Assembly (NCBI RefSeq): GCF_016598485.1
Contig: NZ_JAEMUW010000016.1
Coordinates: 110,635-174,634, forward strand
Direction of reading: 5' to 3'
Source of the DNA: Micromonospora coerulea
Lineage (GTDB): Bacteria > Actinomycetota > Actinomycetes > Mycobacteriales > Micromonosporaceae
Length of the DNA: 64,000 nucleotides
Position numbers and translations under genes: made by a program. Of the stretch, positions 1 through 10,791 are shown piece by piece (the stretch's first letter is position 1; each line of letters opens with the position of its first letter). The notes under the pieces are model-generated. The model was not told where the DNA came from. It saw nothing but the letters and a program-made list of their open reading frames with translations, and ran no database searches.

Positions 1-3000
1 GAACGTCGGGCCCAGATTCGCCGTGGTGGCGGCCCGGTAGACGTCGTCGAGCACGCCGGGGATCTGCACCCCGGTCGCGCCGAGCAGCGTGCCCTCGGCG
101 TCCCGCTCGGTCACCACGAGCTGCCCGCGCAGCGCCGCCGGCACCTTGGCCAGGTCGGCCCGGTCCAGGCTGAAGGCGCGGTAGGACCAGAGGTGCGGGT
201 ACGCCGCGCGCTGGGCCTCGGTGAGCCCGTTGCGCTGCGCCCGCAACGGCAGCGTGGTGTACGTCCCGGACAGCTCGCTGTCGGCGATGCTCAGCCCGCC
301 GGTCGGGGCGGCCACCAGGGCGAACTGCTTGCCGTCGGTCGGCCCGGTCTGCCAGGCGACCGTGGACCGGTCGATCCACTGCGCCCGCTGCTTGGTGATG
401 TCGACGTCCTTGGCGACGCCGGAGGAGGTGGCGGGCAGCAGCCGGCCCTTGACCCCGGCGAGCAGCCAGACCTCGTGCCCGGCGGTGGCGAAGTCCAGCC
501 GCTGGTCGTCGGGCTGATCCTTGGTGTCGCCGTTGTGGATGATGTAGTTCAGCCCGGTGGCCCCGGCCGCGAGCGGGACCCGGAACACCGCGCCGTACGA
601 GTCGATCTTCTCCGGCTTGAGCGGGTTGCCCCAGTCGGTCGGGTTGGCGGCGCCGTCCCAGAGGTGCAGGCCCCAGCCGTCGTAGTTGTTGTCGGCCTTG
701 CGCCAGTGGATGACCGCGGTGCTCTGGTCCACGGCCGGATCGGGCTCGCCGGTGGCGGCCTGCCGGGTCGGGTAGAGCGCGCCGTCGCCCTGCTTGACCC
801 AGACCTCGCCGGTCTGCGTCACGTCGATGGTGCGGTCGTTGCCGACGTCCTTGTTGCCGTTGGAGTCGACCACGAGGAAGCCGACGGACCTGGCGCCGGG
901 CTTCAGTTTGACCCAGGCGAACCGGCCGAACGAGTCCTCACCGGCGAACGGCTGCCCTTTGGGCCACTCGGTGGCGTACGCCGGGTCGATGTCGCCCCAG
1001 GTGTAGAGGCCCCAGTCGGCGTACCCGCCGGCCGGACGCTGGTAGTGCACCACCGCCCAGTCCCGCGACGCGCTCTGGGCCGGGGTGCCGACGACGCCGG
1101 TGGCGCGGGAGCTGGCGACCCGGCCCTTGCCGTCGCGGACCACGGCCTTGTACTCCACCTTCGTGCCACCGGCCAGGCCGGTCAGGTCGTGGTAGACGGT
1201 GTAGGGGGCCCGGTGCGCGCTGCCCAGGAGGGTCCACTTGCCACCGGGAACCCGGGCGGCGAAGGTGACGGTGGCCAACGGATCGCCGGTGACCTGGGCG
1301 GTGACGGCGGCCTTGGTGGCGACCGGGGCGTCGCCCGGTTCGGTGAGGGTGATGCCCGGGGCGGCGCCCGCCTGGGGGATGGCCCGGTCGGCCTTGAGCA
1401 CCACGGCCGACATCGCCGGCACGGTCACGCTCAGCTTGCCGTCGGCGGCGGCCGTCGAGCCGGCCGCGCCGCCGTAGACGCCGCCGAAGGTCGCGCCGGC
1501 CGACCAGGTGTCCACGGCGACAGTCTGCGCGGTGGCCGCATTGTTCACCGCGACGACGTACTCGGTGCGTTCGGCGGGCGCGATCCGGGAGAAGGCGAAG
1601 ACGCCGGCACCGTCGGCCGCGTACCGGGTGACCTGGACCCCGTCGCGCAGCGCCGGGTGGGCCGCGCGCAGCTGGCCCAGCTCGGCGATGGTGCGGTACA
1701 GCGGGTGGCTCTTGTCGTACTGGTCGGCGGCGTGGGTGCGGGTGGTGCCGATCAGGTCGTCGTCGAGGTAGTCCGCGGTCTTCGTGGCGAACATGTCCTG
1801 CCGGGCGTCCTTGTCCCCGCCCGGGCCGGTGAATCCCTGCTCGTCGCCGGAGTAGACGACGGGCTGGCCGCGGGTGAGGAACATCAGCTGGTGGGCGAGC
1901 TGATCCCGCCTGAGCTGGCTGGCGTCGTCACCGCCGCTCGCGGCGATGAACGAGCCGATCCGACCCATGTCGTGGTTGCCGAGGAAGGTGGTCAGCCGGT
2001 TGGCGTCGGTGTCCCGGGCGGCGTAGAGGTCGTCGCGGGCATACAGGTCGGCCAGCGCCTTGGCGGAACCGTCGGCGGCGGTGTAGCCGCGGGCGGCCTC
2101 CTGGAAGGAGAAGTCCAGGGTGGCGGGCAGTCCGCCCTGCCGGACGTACGTCGACTCGATCTCCTGGTCGGCGCTGTAGACCTCGCCGAACATGAAGAAG
2201 TCCTTCTTGCCGGCCTGCTCGGCCGCCCGCTTGATGCCCTGGCTGAACTGCGGCCAGAAGTCCAGGTTGGCGTGCTTGACGGTGTCCAGCCGGAAGCCGT
2301 CGACGCCGGTGGACCCGATCCAGTCGCCGTAGACCTTGGTCAGCCCCTGGACCACCTCGGGCCGCTCGGTCCACAGGTCGTCCAGGCCGAAGAAGTCGCC
2401 GTACTCGCTGTTCTCACCGGTGAAGGTCGAGTCACCGCGGTTGTGGTACATCGTCGCGTCGTTCAGCCACGCCGGGACCTTGACCTTCGCGTCGGCGGCG
2501 GTATCGAACGTCGGCGTGTACGGGAACGACTTCAGGTCCACCTGCGGGAAGTCCCGCGTGCCGTCGGCGTAGTTGCGGTCCTCGAAGGCCCGTCCCTGCG
2601 CATCCTTGTAGGGCGCGGTCTTCTTGTCGACGTAGGCGTACTTGTTCTCGGCGTACTTGATGACGTCGGCGGTGTGGTTGACGATGACGTCGAGGTAGAC
2701 CTTGATGCCCCGCTGGTGCGCCAGCGTGACCAGCCGCTTCAGCTCCTCGTTGGTGCCGAAGTGCGGGTCGACCTGGGTGAAGTCGGTGATCCAGTAGCCG
2801 TGGTAGCCGGCGGAGACGTCCGCGCCGGCGCCCTGCACGGGCCGGTTCTTGAAGATCGGGGCGAGCCAGATGGCGGTCGTGCCGAGCCCCTGGATGTAGT
2901 CGAGCTTGTTGATGACGCCCTTGAGGTCGCCGCCGTGGTAGAAGCCCTTGTCGGTCGGGTCGAGCCCGGTGCTCAACCGGTCACCGGTGAGGCCGCCGGT

Positions 3001-3276
3001 GTCGTTGCGCTTGTCGCCGTTGGCGAAGCGGTCCGGCAGGACGAAGTAGAACTGGTCGGCCTTCGCGGTGTTGGCGCTGGCCTTGAGCAGGGCCTCGGCG
3101 GACGGCTCCTGACGCCACTGCGCCGCGCCGGCGGCCGCGAGGAGGTCCGTGCCGACGGACCGGTCGGTGGCGTCGGCGCCAAGCTGGTGAACGGCGACCG
3201 GCACGCCGACCAGGGCGAGGGTGAGGGTGGAGACCAAGGCGAGCAGCGCCTTGCGCGATATCGGCGGGGGTTTCAT
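1..3276 (-). CDS. pulA: Secreted bifunctional alpha-amylase/pullulanase, 5' part (C-terminus outside window)
   Basis: Extracellular starch and pullulan hydrolase. Residues 1 to about 35 form a Sec signal peptide (positively charged start, then a long Ala/Leu/Val stretch). A GH13 catalytic domain follows with all four conserved regions: DVIVNH at residue 196, FRLD with nucleophile Asp331, GEVY with acid/base Glu365, and NHD with Asp436. After it come an Ig-like region and two carbohydrate-binding modules of the PUD/CBM41 kind, with HYQRP and the repeated W-G-L-(Y/H)-(T/L)-W pattern. This order (amylase first, pullulanase later) matches the long actinobacterial pullulanase-type alpha-1,6-glucosidases, so a second GH13 domain is expected beyond base 1. 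The start is chosen for AGAGGAAGG about 6 bases upstream. A MalR-like inverted repeat lies 58 bases upstream. The gene is open at the left edge. Confidence 0.9.
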   Translation of the reverse strand, partial: MKPPPISRKALLALVSTLTLALVGVPVAVHQLGADATDRSVGTDLLAAAGAAQWRQEPSAEALLKASANTAKADQFYFVLPDRFANGDKRNDTGGLTGDRLSTGLDPTDKGFYHGGDLKGVINKLDYIQGLGTTAIWLAPIFKNRPVQGAGADVSAGYHGYWITDFTQVDPHFGTNEELKRLVTLAHQRGIKVYLDVIVNHTADVIKYAENKYAYVDKKTAPYKDAQGRAFEDRNYADGTRDFPQVDLKSFPYTPTFDTAADAKVKVPAWLNDATMYHNRGDSTFTGENSEYGDFFGLDDLWTERPEVVQGLTKVYGDWIGSTGVDGFRLDTVKHANLDFWPQFSQGIKRAAEQAGKKDFFMFGEVYSADQEIESTYVRQGGLPATLDFSFQEAARGYTAADGSAKALADLYARDDLYAARDTDANRLTTFLGNHDMGRIGSFIAASGGDDASQLRRDQLAHQLMFLTRGQPVVYSGDEQGFTGPGGDKDARQDMFATKTADYLDDDLIGTTRTHAADQYDKSHPLYRTIAELGQLRAAHPALRDGVQVTRYAADGAGVFAFSRIAPAERTEYVVAVNNAATAQTVAVDTWSAGATFGGVYGGAAGSTAAADGKLSVTVPAMSAVVLKADRAIPQAGAAPGITLTEPGDAPVATKAAVTAQVTGDPLATVTFAARVPGGKWTLLGSAHRAPYTVYHDLTGLAGGTKVEYKAVVRDGKGRVASSRATGVVGTPAQSASRDWAVVHYQRPAGGYADWGLYTWGDIDPAYATEWPKGQPFAGEDSFGRFAWVKLKPGARSVGFLVVDSNGNKDVGNDRTIDVTQTGEVWVKQGDGALYPTRQAATGEPDPAVDQSTAVIHWRKADNNYDGWGLHLWDGAANPTDWGNPLKPEKIDSYGAVFRVPLAAGATGLNYIIHNGDTKDQPDDQRLDFATAGHEVWLLAGVKGRLLPATSSGVAKDVDITKQRAQWIDRSTVAWQTGPTDGKQFALVAAPTGGLSIADSELSGTYTTLPLRAQRNGLTEAQRAAYPHLWSYRAFSLDRADLAKVPAALRGQLVVTERDAEGTLLGATGVQIPGVLDDVYRAATTANLGPTF

Positions 3277-3333
3277 CGACGGCCTTCCTCTGGTCGCTGA
3301 TTCGCCCGCACGCTAGCTCTTGCCGAAACATTC

Positions 3334-3347
3334 TGCAATAGCTTGCA
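3334..3347. promoter_or_regulatory. Putative MalR/LacI-type operator upstream of pulA
   Basis: TGCAA-TAGC-TTGCA is a perfect 5-bp inverted repeat with a 4-base centre. Further TTGC half-sites lie nearby (CTTGCC at 3319, CTTGCG at 3373). Streptomyces MalR/Reg1 binds TTGCA-rich repeats in front of amylase genes, so this is a plausible maltose-responsive operator for the amylase/pullulanase gene. The assignment rests on motif resemblance and position only. Confidence 0.4.
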
Positions 3348-3523
3348 AACCGAGTCGCAACAAAGCAGTCCCCTTGCGAAACATGACACCGCATCGGCGC
3401 AGCGCGGCCGTCGCCCACGAGGGCGGCAGGACGGTCGAGCGCGGCGACAGCCCGGGCACCACCGGGGCGGCGGCAGCGATCGCGAGCAATGCCGGAAAAC
3501 GTCCGCCCGGGCGGGTACGGGCC

Positions 3524-4192
3524 TCAGCCGATGGCGCAGTCCGCGCCGTTGACGGTGCACTGACCGGGCCGGTCACCGGTGCCCGTACGACCGAACCGCA
3601 TCTGCACGGTGGCGCTCTGCCCGGCGCCGAGCGGGCTGGTGCCGCGCAGCACGAACGAGCCGTTGCCGCGGGACGTCACCGACAGGCCCGAGCTGGAGGA
3701 GGCCTGGATACTCTTCACGTTGCCGGTGAAGAGCAGCTCTACCCGCCAGTCCTGGCTGCGGGCGGATCCGTTGCTGACCGTCAGCCGGGCCTCGAAGGAG
3801 TCCCGTCCGCTCGCGGTGACCTGGTAGCGGGCGGTCACCGTGCCGGCTCGCGGGGCCGGGCGGGTCGACGCGGACGCGGACGGCGGGGAGCTGACGCTCG
3901 GTGAGGGGCTGAGGCTGGCCGACGGGGTCGGCGTGGCGCTGGCGTCGACGGCGACCAGCGGGGCGTCGGTCGGCGCGATGGAGGCCGTCGTTGCGGCCAC
4001 GGTGGGCAGGTAGATCGGCGGGGCCGGCGGCGGGGCGACCGGCCGGCCCTCCGGCCCGCGCAGCGCGAACACGGCGACGAGCAGCAGGACGGTCAGCACG
4101 CTGACGCCCAGCAGGACCACGACCCAGGGCACCGACGTCAACACCCTCGCCACGGGCGATGTCTCCGAACGCTCGTCGTGCCGGATGCTCAT
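3524..4192 (-). CDS. Membrane-anchored CBM2-like protein
   Basis: A 222-residue protein with a short cytoplasmic N-terminus, one strong membrane helix at about residues 23-45, a long Pro/Ser/Thr/Ala linker to about residue 115, and a C-terminal beta-sandwich resembling cellulose-binding module family 2 (CBM2). The module has the TVSNGS, W-R-V, G-N-G and GAGQSATV patterns and two Cys near the end (C-T-V-N-G-A-D-C). There is no catalytic domain. The start at 4192 follows GAGAGGGGGG; an upstream in-frame ATG lacks a Shine-Dalgarno. The protein would display a carbohydrate-binding head outside the membrane. It lies next to and co-directional with the pullulanase gene, but 247 bases separate them. 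Family assignment is moderate; function is unknown. Confidence 0.7.
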   Translation of the reverse strand: MSIRHDERSETSPVARVLTSVPWVVVLLGVSVLTVLLLVAVFALRGPEGRPVAPPPAPPIYLPTVAATTASIAPTDAPLVAVDASATPTPSASLSPSPSVSSPPSASASTRPAPRAGTVTARYQVTASGRDSFEARLTVSNGSARSQDWRVELLFTGNVKSIQASSSSGLSVTSRGNGSFVLRGTSPLGAGQSATVQMRFGRTGTGDRPGQCTVNGADCAIG

Positions 4193-4477
4193 CCGGTCCC
4201 CCCTCTCCGGAGCCGACGCGCCAGCGTAGCCAGCCACGGCCGGCGAGGCGGTACCGCCCACCCCGATCGGACCGTCCGGGTGGCGGGACACGGAAAACGG
4301 TCGGTCCGCGGCGGCGGTTCGGTGTCTACTCACGACCATGCCCGCGTTGATCCGCCCACCGAACGGCTGCGCGTAGGCATCCTCGCCGCGATGGCCGGTT
4401 CCGTGCCGCAGGGCGGTGCGACCGGGCGCTGCCGGTGACCCACCCGCGCACCCTCGGCGACCGACCGGGGCCGCCGG

Positions 4478-4867
4478 TCAGGCGGTACGGATGACGGTGC
4501 AGATGGCCGGGCCGTCCTCGGTGGCCCGCAGCAGGTAGCGGTAGCGCTCGCCCGGCACCGCCCGCCCCTGGCTGTCCAGGAACTCCCATCGCACCGCTAC
4601 CTCCGTGAGCAGCGCGGATACCTGCTGCACGTCCTCGAACTGCGCGTTCGCCGCGACCAGTTCGCGCTCCTGGTAGTCGGGGGCGGCGCCGACGAAGGAG
4701 AGCGCCACCGCGGCCGGGGAGGTGAACGAGAAGCTGTAGGTGTCGGCGACCACCAGCCCGGGCAGGGCGTAGCAGCCGGCGATGGCGGGCACGTCGCCGG
4801 CGGTCAGCGCCACGCCGTACCGGTCGAAGAAGTCGGTGAGCGTGTCGAGATCCGTCGAGGCCTTCAC
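4478..4867 (-). CDS. NTF2/SnoaL-like hypothetical protein
   Basis: A 129-residue protein without signal peptide or membrane segment. The N-terminal helix pattern (L-x-x-F-F-D-R-Y-G-V-A-L-T-A-G-D) followed by beta-strand-rich sequence and a terminal I-C-T-V-I-R strand suggests the NTF2/SnoaL cone fold, in which proteins of 110-140 residues are typical. I cannot name a substrate or catalytic residues. It is transcribed in the same direction as the papain-fold gene just upstream (40-base gap), so the two may be co-transcribed. Confidence 0.65.
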   Translation of the reverse strand: MKASTDLDTLTDFFDRYGVALTAGDVPAIAGCYALPGLVVADTYSFSFTSPAAVALSFVGAAPDYQERELVAANAQFEDVQQVSALLTEVAVRWEFLDSQGRAVPGERYRYLLRATEDGPAICTVIRTA

Positions 4868-4907
4868 GAGCGTCTCAATTGCCGTCCGCCGGGCCCGTCA
4901 AACCTGC

Positions 4908-5570
4908 TCAGCGCGGCGGGATCCGCACCTCGATCTCGGCACCGAGCTGGGCACCGCCGGTGAGGTCGAGGTCGTCGCCACTCCAGAAGCGCCCCGGGTC
5001 GTACCAGTTCGGCCGGCGGCCCGCGGGAAGCAGCCCCATCGCCTCGTACGTCACCGCCACCACCTCGGCGCAGTACGCCGTCTCCAGCGCCCGGTCGCGC
5101 ACCGGCACCCCCGAGCTGTCCGGCGTGGAGGGCCCCTGACGCCGCACGGCGGGCACCCGCCCCCGCGCCCAGCGCCAGGCGAGCTGCGCGGTGGACGGGA
5201 ACGGGGTGCCGTCGAGCCGGGCCACGGTACGCAGCACGGCCTCCTCCATCGCCGCGTCGGCCGGCGGTTCGAGCTGGCGCAGCCAGGCGCGCTGCCCGTA
5301 CCGGTTGGCCCACACGCAGACCGCGTCGCGCAGGTTGTGCAGCTGCACGCCCCGCTGGTGGGTGCCGGTCCACAGGTCCGGCAGCGACCGGCCCAACTCG
5401 GCGTGCCACATCAGCGGCGGCATGTCGTCGAGCACCACCGCCATCCCGACATGGTTCACCGGGCTGTTGGTGGTGAACTGGATGGCGCGGTCCGGCACGC
5501 TGCGCCCCCGGAACACCCACACGTCGCCGGTGCGGGTCAGCTCCACGGCCTCGTCCAGGCTGATGCTCAT
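4908..5570 (-). CDS. Permuted papain-like (YiiX/NlpC-P60 type) protein
   Basis: A 220-residue protein of the circularly permuted papain-fold group (YiiX/YebB and LRAT-related). The expected permuted order is visible: a catalytic His in NHVGMAV at about residue 40, and the candidate nucleophile Cys in YCAEVV at about residue 167, in front of a helix. Members act on amide or ester bonds of lipids, peptides or small acyl groups; the substrate here is unknown. There is no signal peptide, so it is probably cytoplasmic. Its ATG overlaps the region where the divergent 63-residue membrane protein begins, so the two promoters overlap. Confidence 0.7.
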   Translation of the reverse strand: MSISLDEAVELTRTGDVWVFRGRSVPDRAIQFTTNSPVNHVGMAVVLDDMPPLMWHAELGRSLPDLWTGTHQRGVQLHNLRDAVCVWANRYGQRAWLRQLEPPADAAMEEAVLRTVARLDGTPFPSTAQLAWRWARGRVPAVRRQGPSTPDSSGVPVRDRALETAYCAEVVAVTYEAMGLLPAGRRPNWYDPGRFWSGDDLDLTGGAQLGAEIEVRIPPR

Positions 5571-5577
5571 GGACGAC

Positions 5578-5583
5578 TACCCT
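5578..5583 (+). promoter_or_regulatory. -10 box of a leaderless promoter
   Basis: TACCCT fits the actinobacterial -10 pattern TANNNT. It ends 6 bases before the ATG at 5590, the spacing expected if transcription starts at the A of the start codon. Confidence 0.5.
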
Positions 5584-5589
5584 AGGCGG

Positions 5590-5781
5590 ATGCGGCAACG
5601 GATGCGGTGGTGGAAGGTGCTCGGACTGGCCGGTCTGGCCGGCGTCGCGGCGTCCGGGGTGGTCATCGCCCGGGCCGAGCGGCGGCGGCGGGCGTACACC
5701 CCGGAGGAGATCCGGGATCGGCTGCGGGAGCGGCACGCGAAGGCCGCGGGGAGCTCGACCCCGTCCGACGACCGGGCCTGA
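5590..5781 (+). CDS. Small single-pass membrane protein
   Basis: A 63-residue protein: a basic N-terminus (M-R-Q-R-M-R-W-W-K), one membrane helix at about residues 10-28 rich in Leu, Ala, Gly and Val, then a charged cytoplasmic tail with an Y-T-P-E-E-I-R-D-R-L-R-E-R helix. The start is chosen because TACCCT lies 6 bases upstream, consistent with a leaderless mRNA; an upstream in-frame ATG at 5569 and a later one at 5602 are less well supported. It is divergent from the papain-fold gene. Small membrane proteins of this layout are common in actinomycetes, but I recognise no function. Confidence 0.6.
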   Translation: MRQRMRWWKVLGLAGLAGVAASGVVIARAERRRRAYTPEEIRDRLRERHAKAAGSSTPSDDRA

Positions 5782-5797
5782 CCCGGCGCCGCGCCGC

Positions 5798-6184
5798 TCA
5801 CCCGTCGTCGCGGGCCGCGCGGCGCACCGCCTCGTCAAGCGCCACCGGGTTACGCCCGACCAGCGCGCCGCCGTCGTCGAACAGCAGGATCGGGCGCTGG
5901 ATCAGCTCCGGGTGCGCCACCATCGCCGCGATCCAGCGGGGTTCGGCGGCGTCGTCGCGGGGCCAGTCCGCCATGCCGAGGGCGACCGCCGCCGGCTCCC
6001 CGGTGCGGCAGATGTCCCACGCCCGGGCGCCGAGCCGGCGCAGCACCTCGGTCAGCTCGGCCGGGCCCGGCGGCTGCTCCAGGTACGCCCGCAGCCGATA
6101 GGGCACCCCCGCCTCGTCCAGGGTCGTCCGCGCGGCGGCGCACTTCGAGCAGGCCGGGTTGTGCCAGATCTCCATGACCGACAT
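5798..6184 (-). CDS. ArsC/Spx-family thioredoxin-fold protein
   Basis: A 128-residue protein of the ArsC family. The N-terminal active-site loop N-P-A-C-S-K-C places Cys at residues 12 and 15, and the second half carries the conserved RPILLF strand with Arg followed by G-R-N-P. These are the usual landmarks of glutaredoxin-linked arsenate reductases and YffB-like relatives. The second Cys differs from Escherichia coli ArsC and recalls Spx-like CxxC members, so thiol-redox regulation is as likely as arsenate reduction. No arsenite exporter or ArsR gene is adjacent, so the family name is safer than a function. Confidence 0.8.
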   Translation of the reverse strand: MSVMEIWHNPACSKCAAARTTLDEAGVPYRLRAYLEQPPGPAELTEVLRRLGARAWDICRTGEPAAVALGMADWPRDDAAEPRWIAAMVAHPELIQRPILLFDDGGALVGRNPVALDEAVRRAARDDG

Positions 6185-6299
6185 GGTGACAGATCCGCCG
6201 CTGGCCGCCGAATCGATCCACCGTGGACAACGGACGGGTACATGAACTCGGGAGTCGCCTCTACGAGGAGCTTCCGCCGTCTACACCGATGGGTCGGCG

Positions 6300-6962
6300 T
6301 CAGCGGTCGCTGCCGGCGCGGACCGGCTGGGGCTCGTCGACCCCGTCCACCGGCTCCAGCCGGTGGGCCCGGCGGCGCAGCCACCAGGTGCTGCCGATGC
6401 CGGCCAGGACCGCGATGACCAGCCCGGCCCAGGAGATGTCCTTGAGCCAGTGCTCGGCCGCCCGGCCGAGCGTGAAGAGCAGGTAGGTGGTGCCGAAGGC
6501 CCAGACCAGGCCGCCGGCCGCGTTCGCCACCAGGAACCGGCGGTACGGCACGTGCAGCGCGCCCGCCAGGGGGCCGGCGAGGATCCGCAGCAGCGCCACG
6601 AACCGGCCGAAGAAGACCGCCCAGACGCCGTGCCGGGCGAAGCTCTGCTCCGCGCGGGCGAGCTGTGCGGGACCGAGGTGGCGGGGGAAGCGCCGGCCCA
6701 GCCGGGCCAGGAGGGGCCGGCCACCGCGGCGACCCACGGCGTACCCGACGGAGTCGCCGACCACCGCACCCACGGCCGCGGCGGTGGCGACCCACTCGGG
6801 TTCGACCACGCCGGCGGCGGCCAGCAGGGCCGAGCTGACCAGCACGATCTCGCCGGGCAGCGGGACACCCATGCTCTCCACGCCGATGACCCCGGCGACG
6901 ATCAGGTAGACCACGCCCGGCGGCAGCGCCGAGAGCCAATGCTGTACCTCGACCACCGTCAC
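6300..6962 (-). CDS. DedA family membrane protein
   Basis: A 220-residue integral membrane protein of the DedA/VTT superfamily. Hallmarks are E-S-x-G-x-P-x-P-G-E near residue 29, G-D-x-x-G-Y-x-x-G-R near residue 69, and F-x-G-R-F-x-x-x-x-R-x-x-x-x-x-x-A-G near residue 118, with several membrane helices. DedA proteins flip or scramble phospholipid carriers (PE, undecaprenyl phosphate) and support envelope homeostasis and proton-motive force. Length is normal. It is divergent from aconitase, with a 315-base intergenic region between the two starts. Confidence 0.88.
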   Translation of the reverse strand: MTVVEVQHWLSALPPGVVYLIVAGVIGVESMGVPLPGEIVLVSSALLAAAGVVEPEWVATAAAVGAVVGDSVGYAVGRRGGRPLLARLGRRFPRHLGPAQLARAEQSFARHGVWAVFFGRFVALLRILAGPLAGALHVPYRRFLVANAAGGLVWAFGTTYLLFTLGRAAEHWLKDISWAGLVIAVLAGIGSTWWLRRRAHRLEPVDGVDEPQPVRAGSDR

Positions 6963-7277
6963 CCCTTCCGGTTCGACCTCGAACCCTACCTGCGCCCGCG
7001 CGTGAGAGCCGCCCGCTCAGCCCGGTACCACCCGGCCCCGCCAGTCGAGCGCGGGCACGCCTCGGAGCCGGGTGGGCAGGCGGGCGGAACGTGATGGATC
7101 ATGGAGGCGCCTCGTCGTCCCGAACCCCGGCACGAGGTTGCGCCAATAGCAAGACGGACGTACGGTTTTGTTGACGATCAGAATCGGCGGTAAGTGCCAC
7201 CTAACCTGGGCGGCGCCCCAGCCGGTGCGACAGACTGCTCAGGACTACTCACGGTCGCTGGTGTGAAGGAGTACGAC
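6963..7277. promoter_or_regulatory. Divergent dedA/acnA intergenic region
   Basis: A 315-base region without a credible gene. It contains the AcnR-like operator at 7150-7169, an adjoining TTGACG at 7171-7176, and TAACCT at 7202-7207 as a possible -10 box. The spacing between those two hexamers (25) is too long for a standard pair, so the exact promoter of acnA is uncertain. The aconitase Shine-Dalgarno GAAGGAG is at 7265-7271. Confidence 0.5.
7150..7169. promoter_or_regulatory. Putative AcnR operator in front of acnA
   Basis: The 20-base site CAAGACGGACGTACGGTTTT is an imperfect palindrome around GTAC-like halves. It matches, at 17 of 20 positions, the near-perfect palindrome in the promoter of the AcnR-like TetR gene (22531-22550). 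It abuts a TTGACG hexamer, so a bound repressor would block RNA polymerase. The shared site is seen directly; AcnR binding is inferred from the family's known role. Confidence 0.6.
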
Positions 7278-10115
<2,838 letters not shown>

Positions 10116-10129
10116 CCTACCGGATCAGC

Positions 10130-10167
10130 GAAGGGCCCCTTCCCGCGCCAGCGGGGAGGGGCCCTTC
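10130..10167. terminator. Hairpin terminator between acnA and the conservon
   Basis: A 15-bp stem (10130-10144 with 10153-10167, one G-T pair) encloses an 8-base loop. There is no clear T-run on either side. It lies between convergent genes and probably acts in both directions, ending acnA and the conservon transcript. Confidence 0.75.
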
Positions 10168-10185
10168 TCGGCGTACCGGAGAAAC

Positions 10186-10791
10186 TCAGCCGCCGGCGCG
10201 GCGGCGGGCCTCGCGGGTCTTCATCGCGTGTTCCAGCAGCGTGATGAGCACTTCCTTGCTCGACTCCCGGCGCCGCGCGTCGCAGAGCACGACCGGCACC
10301 CCCGGATCGAGGTTGAGCGCCGTCTGCACCTCGTCCAGTCGGAACTGCGTGGCGCCCTCGAAACAGTTCACCGCCACCACGAACGGTGTGCCCCGCCCCT
10401 CGAAGTAGTCGATCGAGGGGAAGCAGTCGGCCAGCCGGCGGGTGTCCGCGAGCACCACCGCGCCGATCGCGCCCAGCGCCAACTCGTCCCAGACGAACCA
10501 GAAGCGGTCCTGGCCGGGGGTGCCGAAGACGTAGAGCACCAGGTCGTCGCTGATGGTGATCCGGCCGAAGTCCATCGCGACGGTGGTGGTGCGCTTCTCC
10601 TCCACCCCGGAGAGGTCGTCGATGCCCACCCCGGTCTCGGTCAGCACCTCCTCCGTCCGCAGCGGACGGGTCTCGCTCACCGCGCCGACCATGGTGGTCT
10701 TGCCCACGCCGAAGCCACCGGCGATCAGGATCTTGATCGCCGTGGGCAGCGACGCGGCCCCCGCCGGCCGCTCAGAGGGCCCGTAGTCCAT
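10186..10791 (-). CDS. cvnD: Conservon GTPase (CvnD)
   Basis: A 201-residue small GTP-binding protein, the last member of the conservon. The P-loop G-G-F-G-V-G-K-T-T lies near residue 25 and switch II G-T-P-G-Q-D-R-F near residue 90. The canonical NKxD guanine-specificity motif is replaced by V-N-C-F-E-G, as is usual in CvnD proteins. In Streptomyces the four Cvn proteins form a membrane-associated complex likened to a GPCR/G-protein system. The ATG overlaps the end of the DUF742 gene by 20 bases, which implies translational coupling. A longer reading to 10851 is possible but would overlap the neighbour more and lacks a better ribosome site. Confidence 0.93.
   Translation of the reverse strand: MDYGPSERPAGAASLPTAIKILIAGGFGVGKTTMVGAVSETRPLRTEEVLTETGVGIDDLSGVEEKRTTTVAMDFGRITISDDLVLYVFGTPGQDRFWFVWDELALGAIGAVVLADTRRLADCFPSIDYFEGRGTPFVVAVNCFEGATQFRLDEVQTALNLDPGVPVVLCDARRRESSKEVLITLLEHAMKTREARRRAGG

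Noticed and set aside
193..3300. A stop-free plus-strand frame of more than 1000 codons
   Set aside because: It lies antisense to the amylase/pullulanase gene, whose catalytic motifs and signal peptide are clear. The translation is Gly/Val/Arg low complexity typical of antisense frames in very GC-rich DNA.
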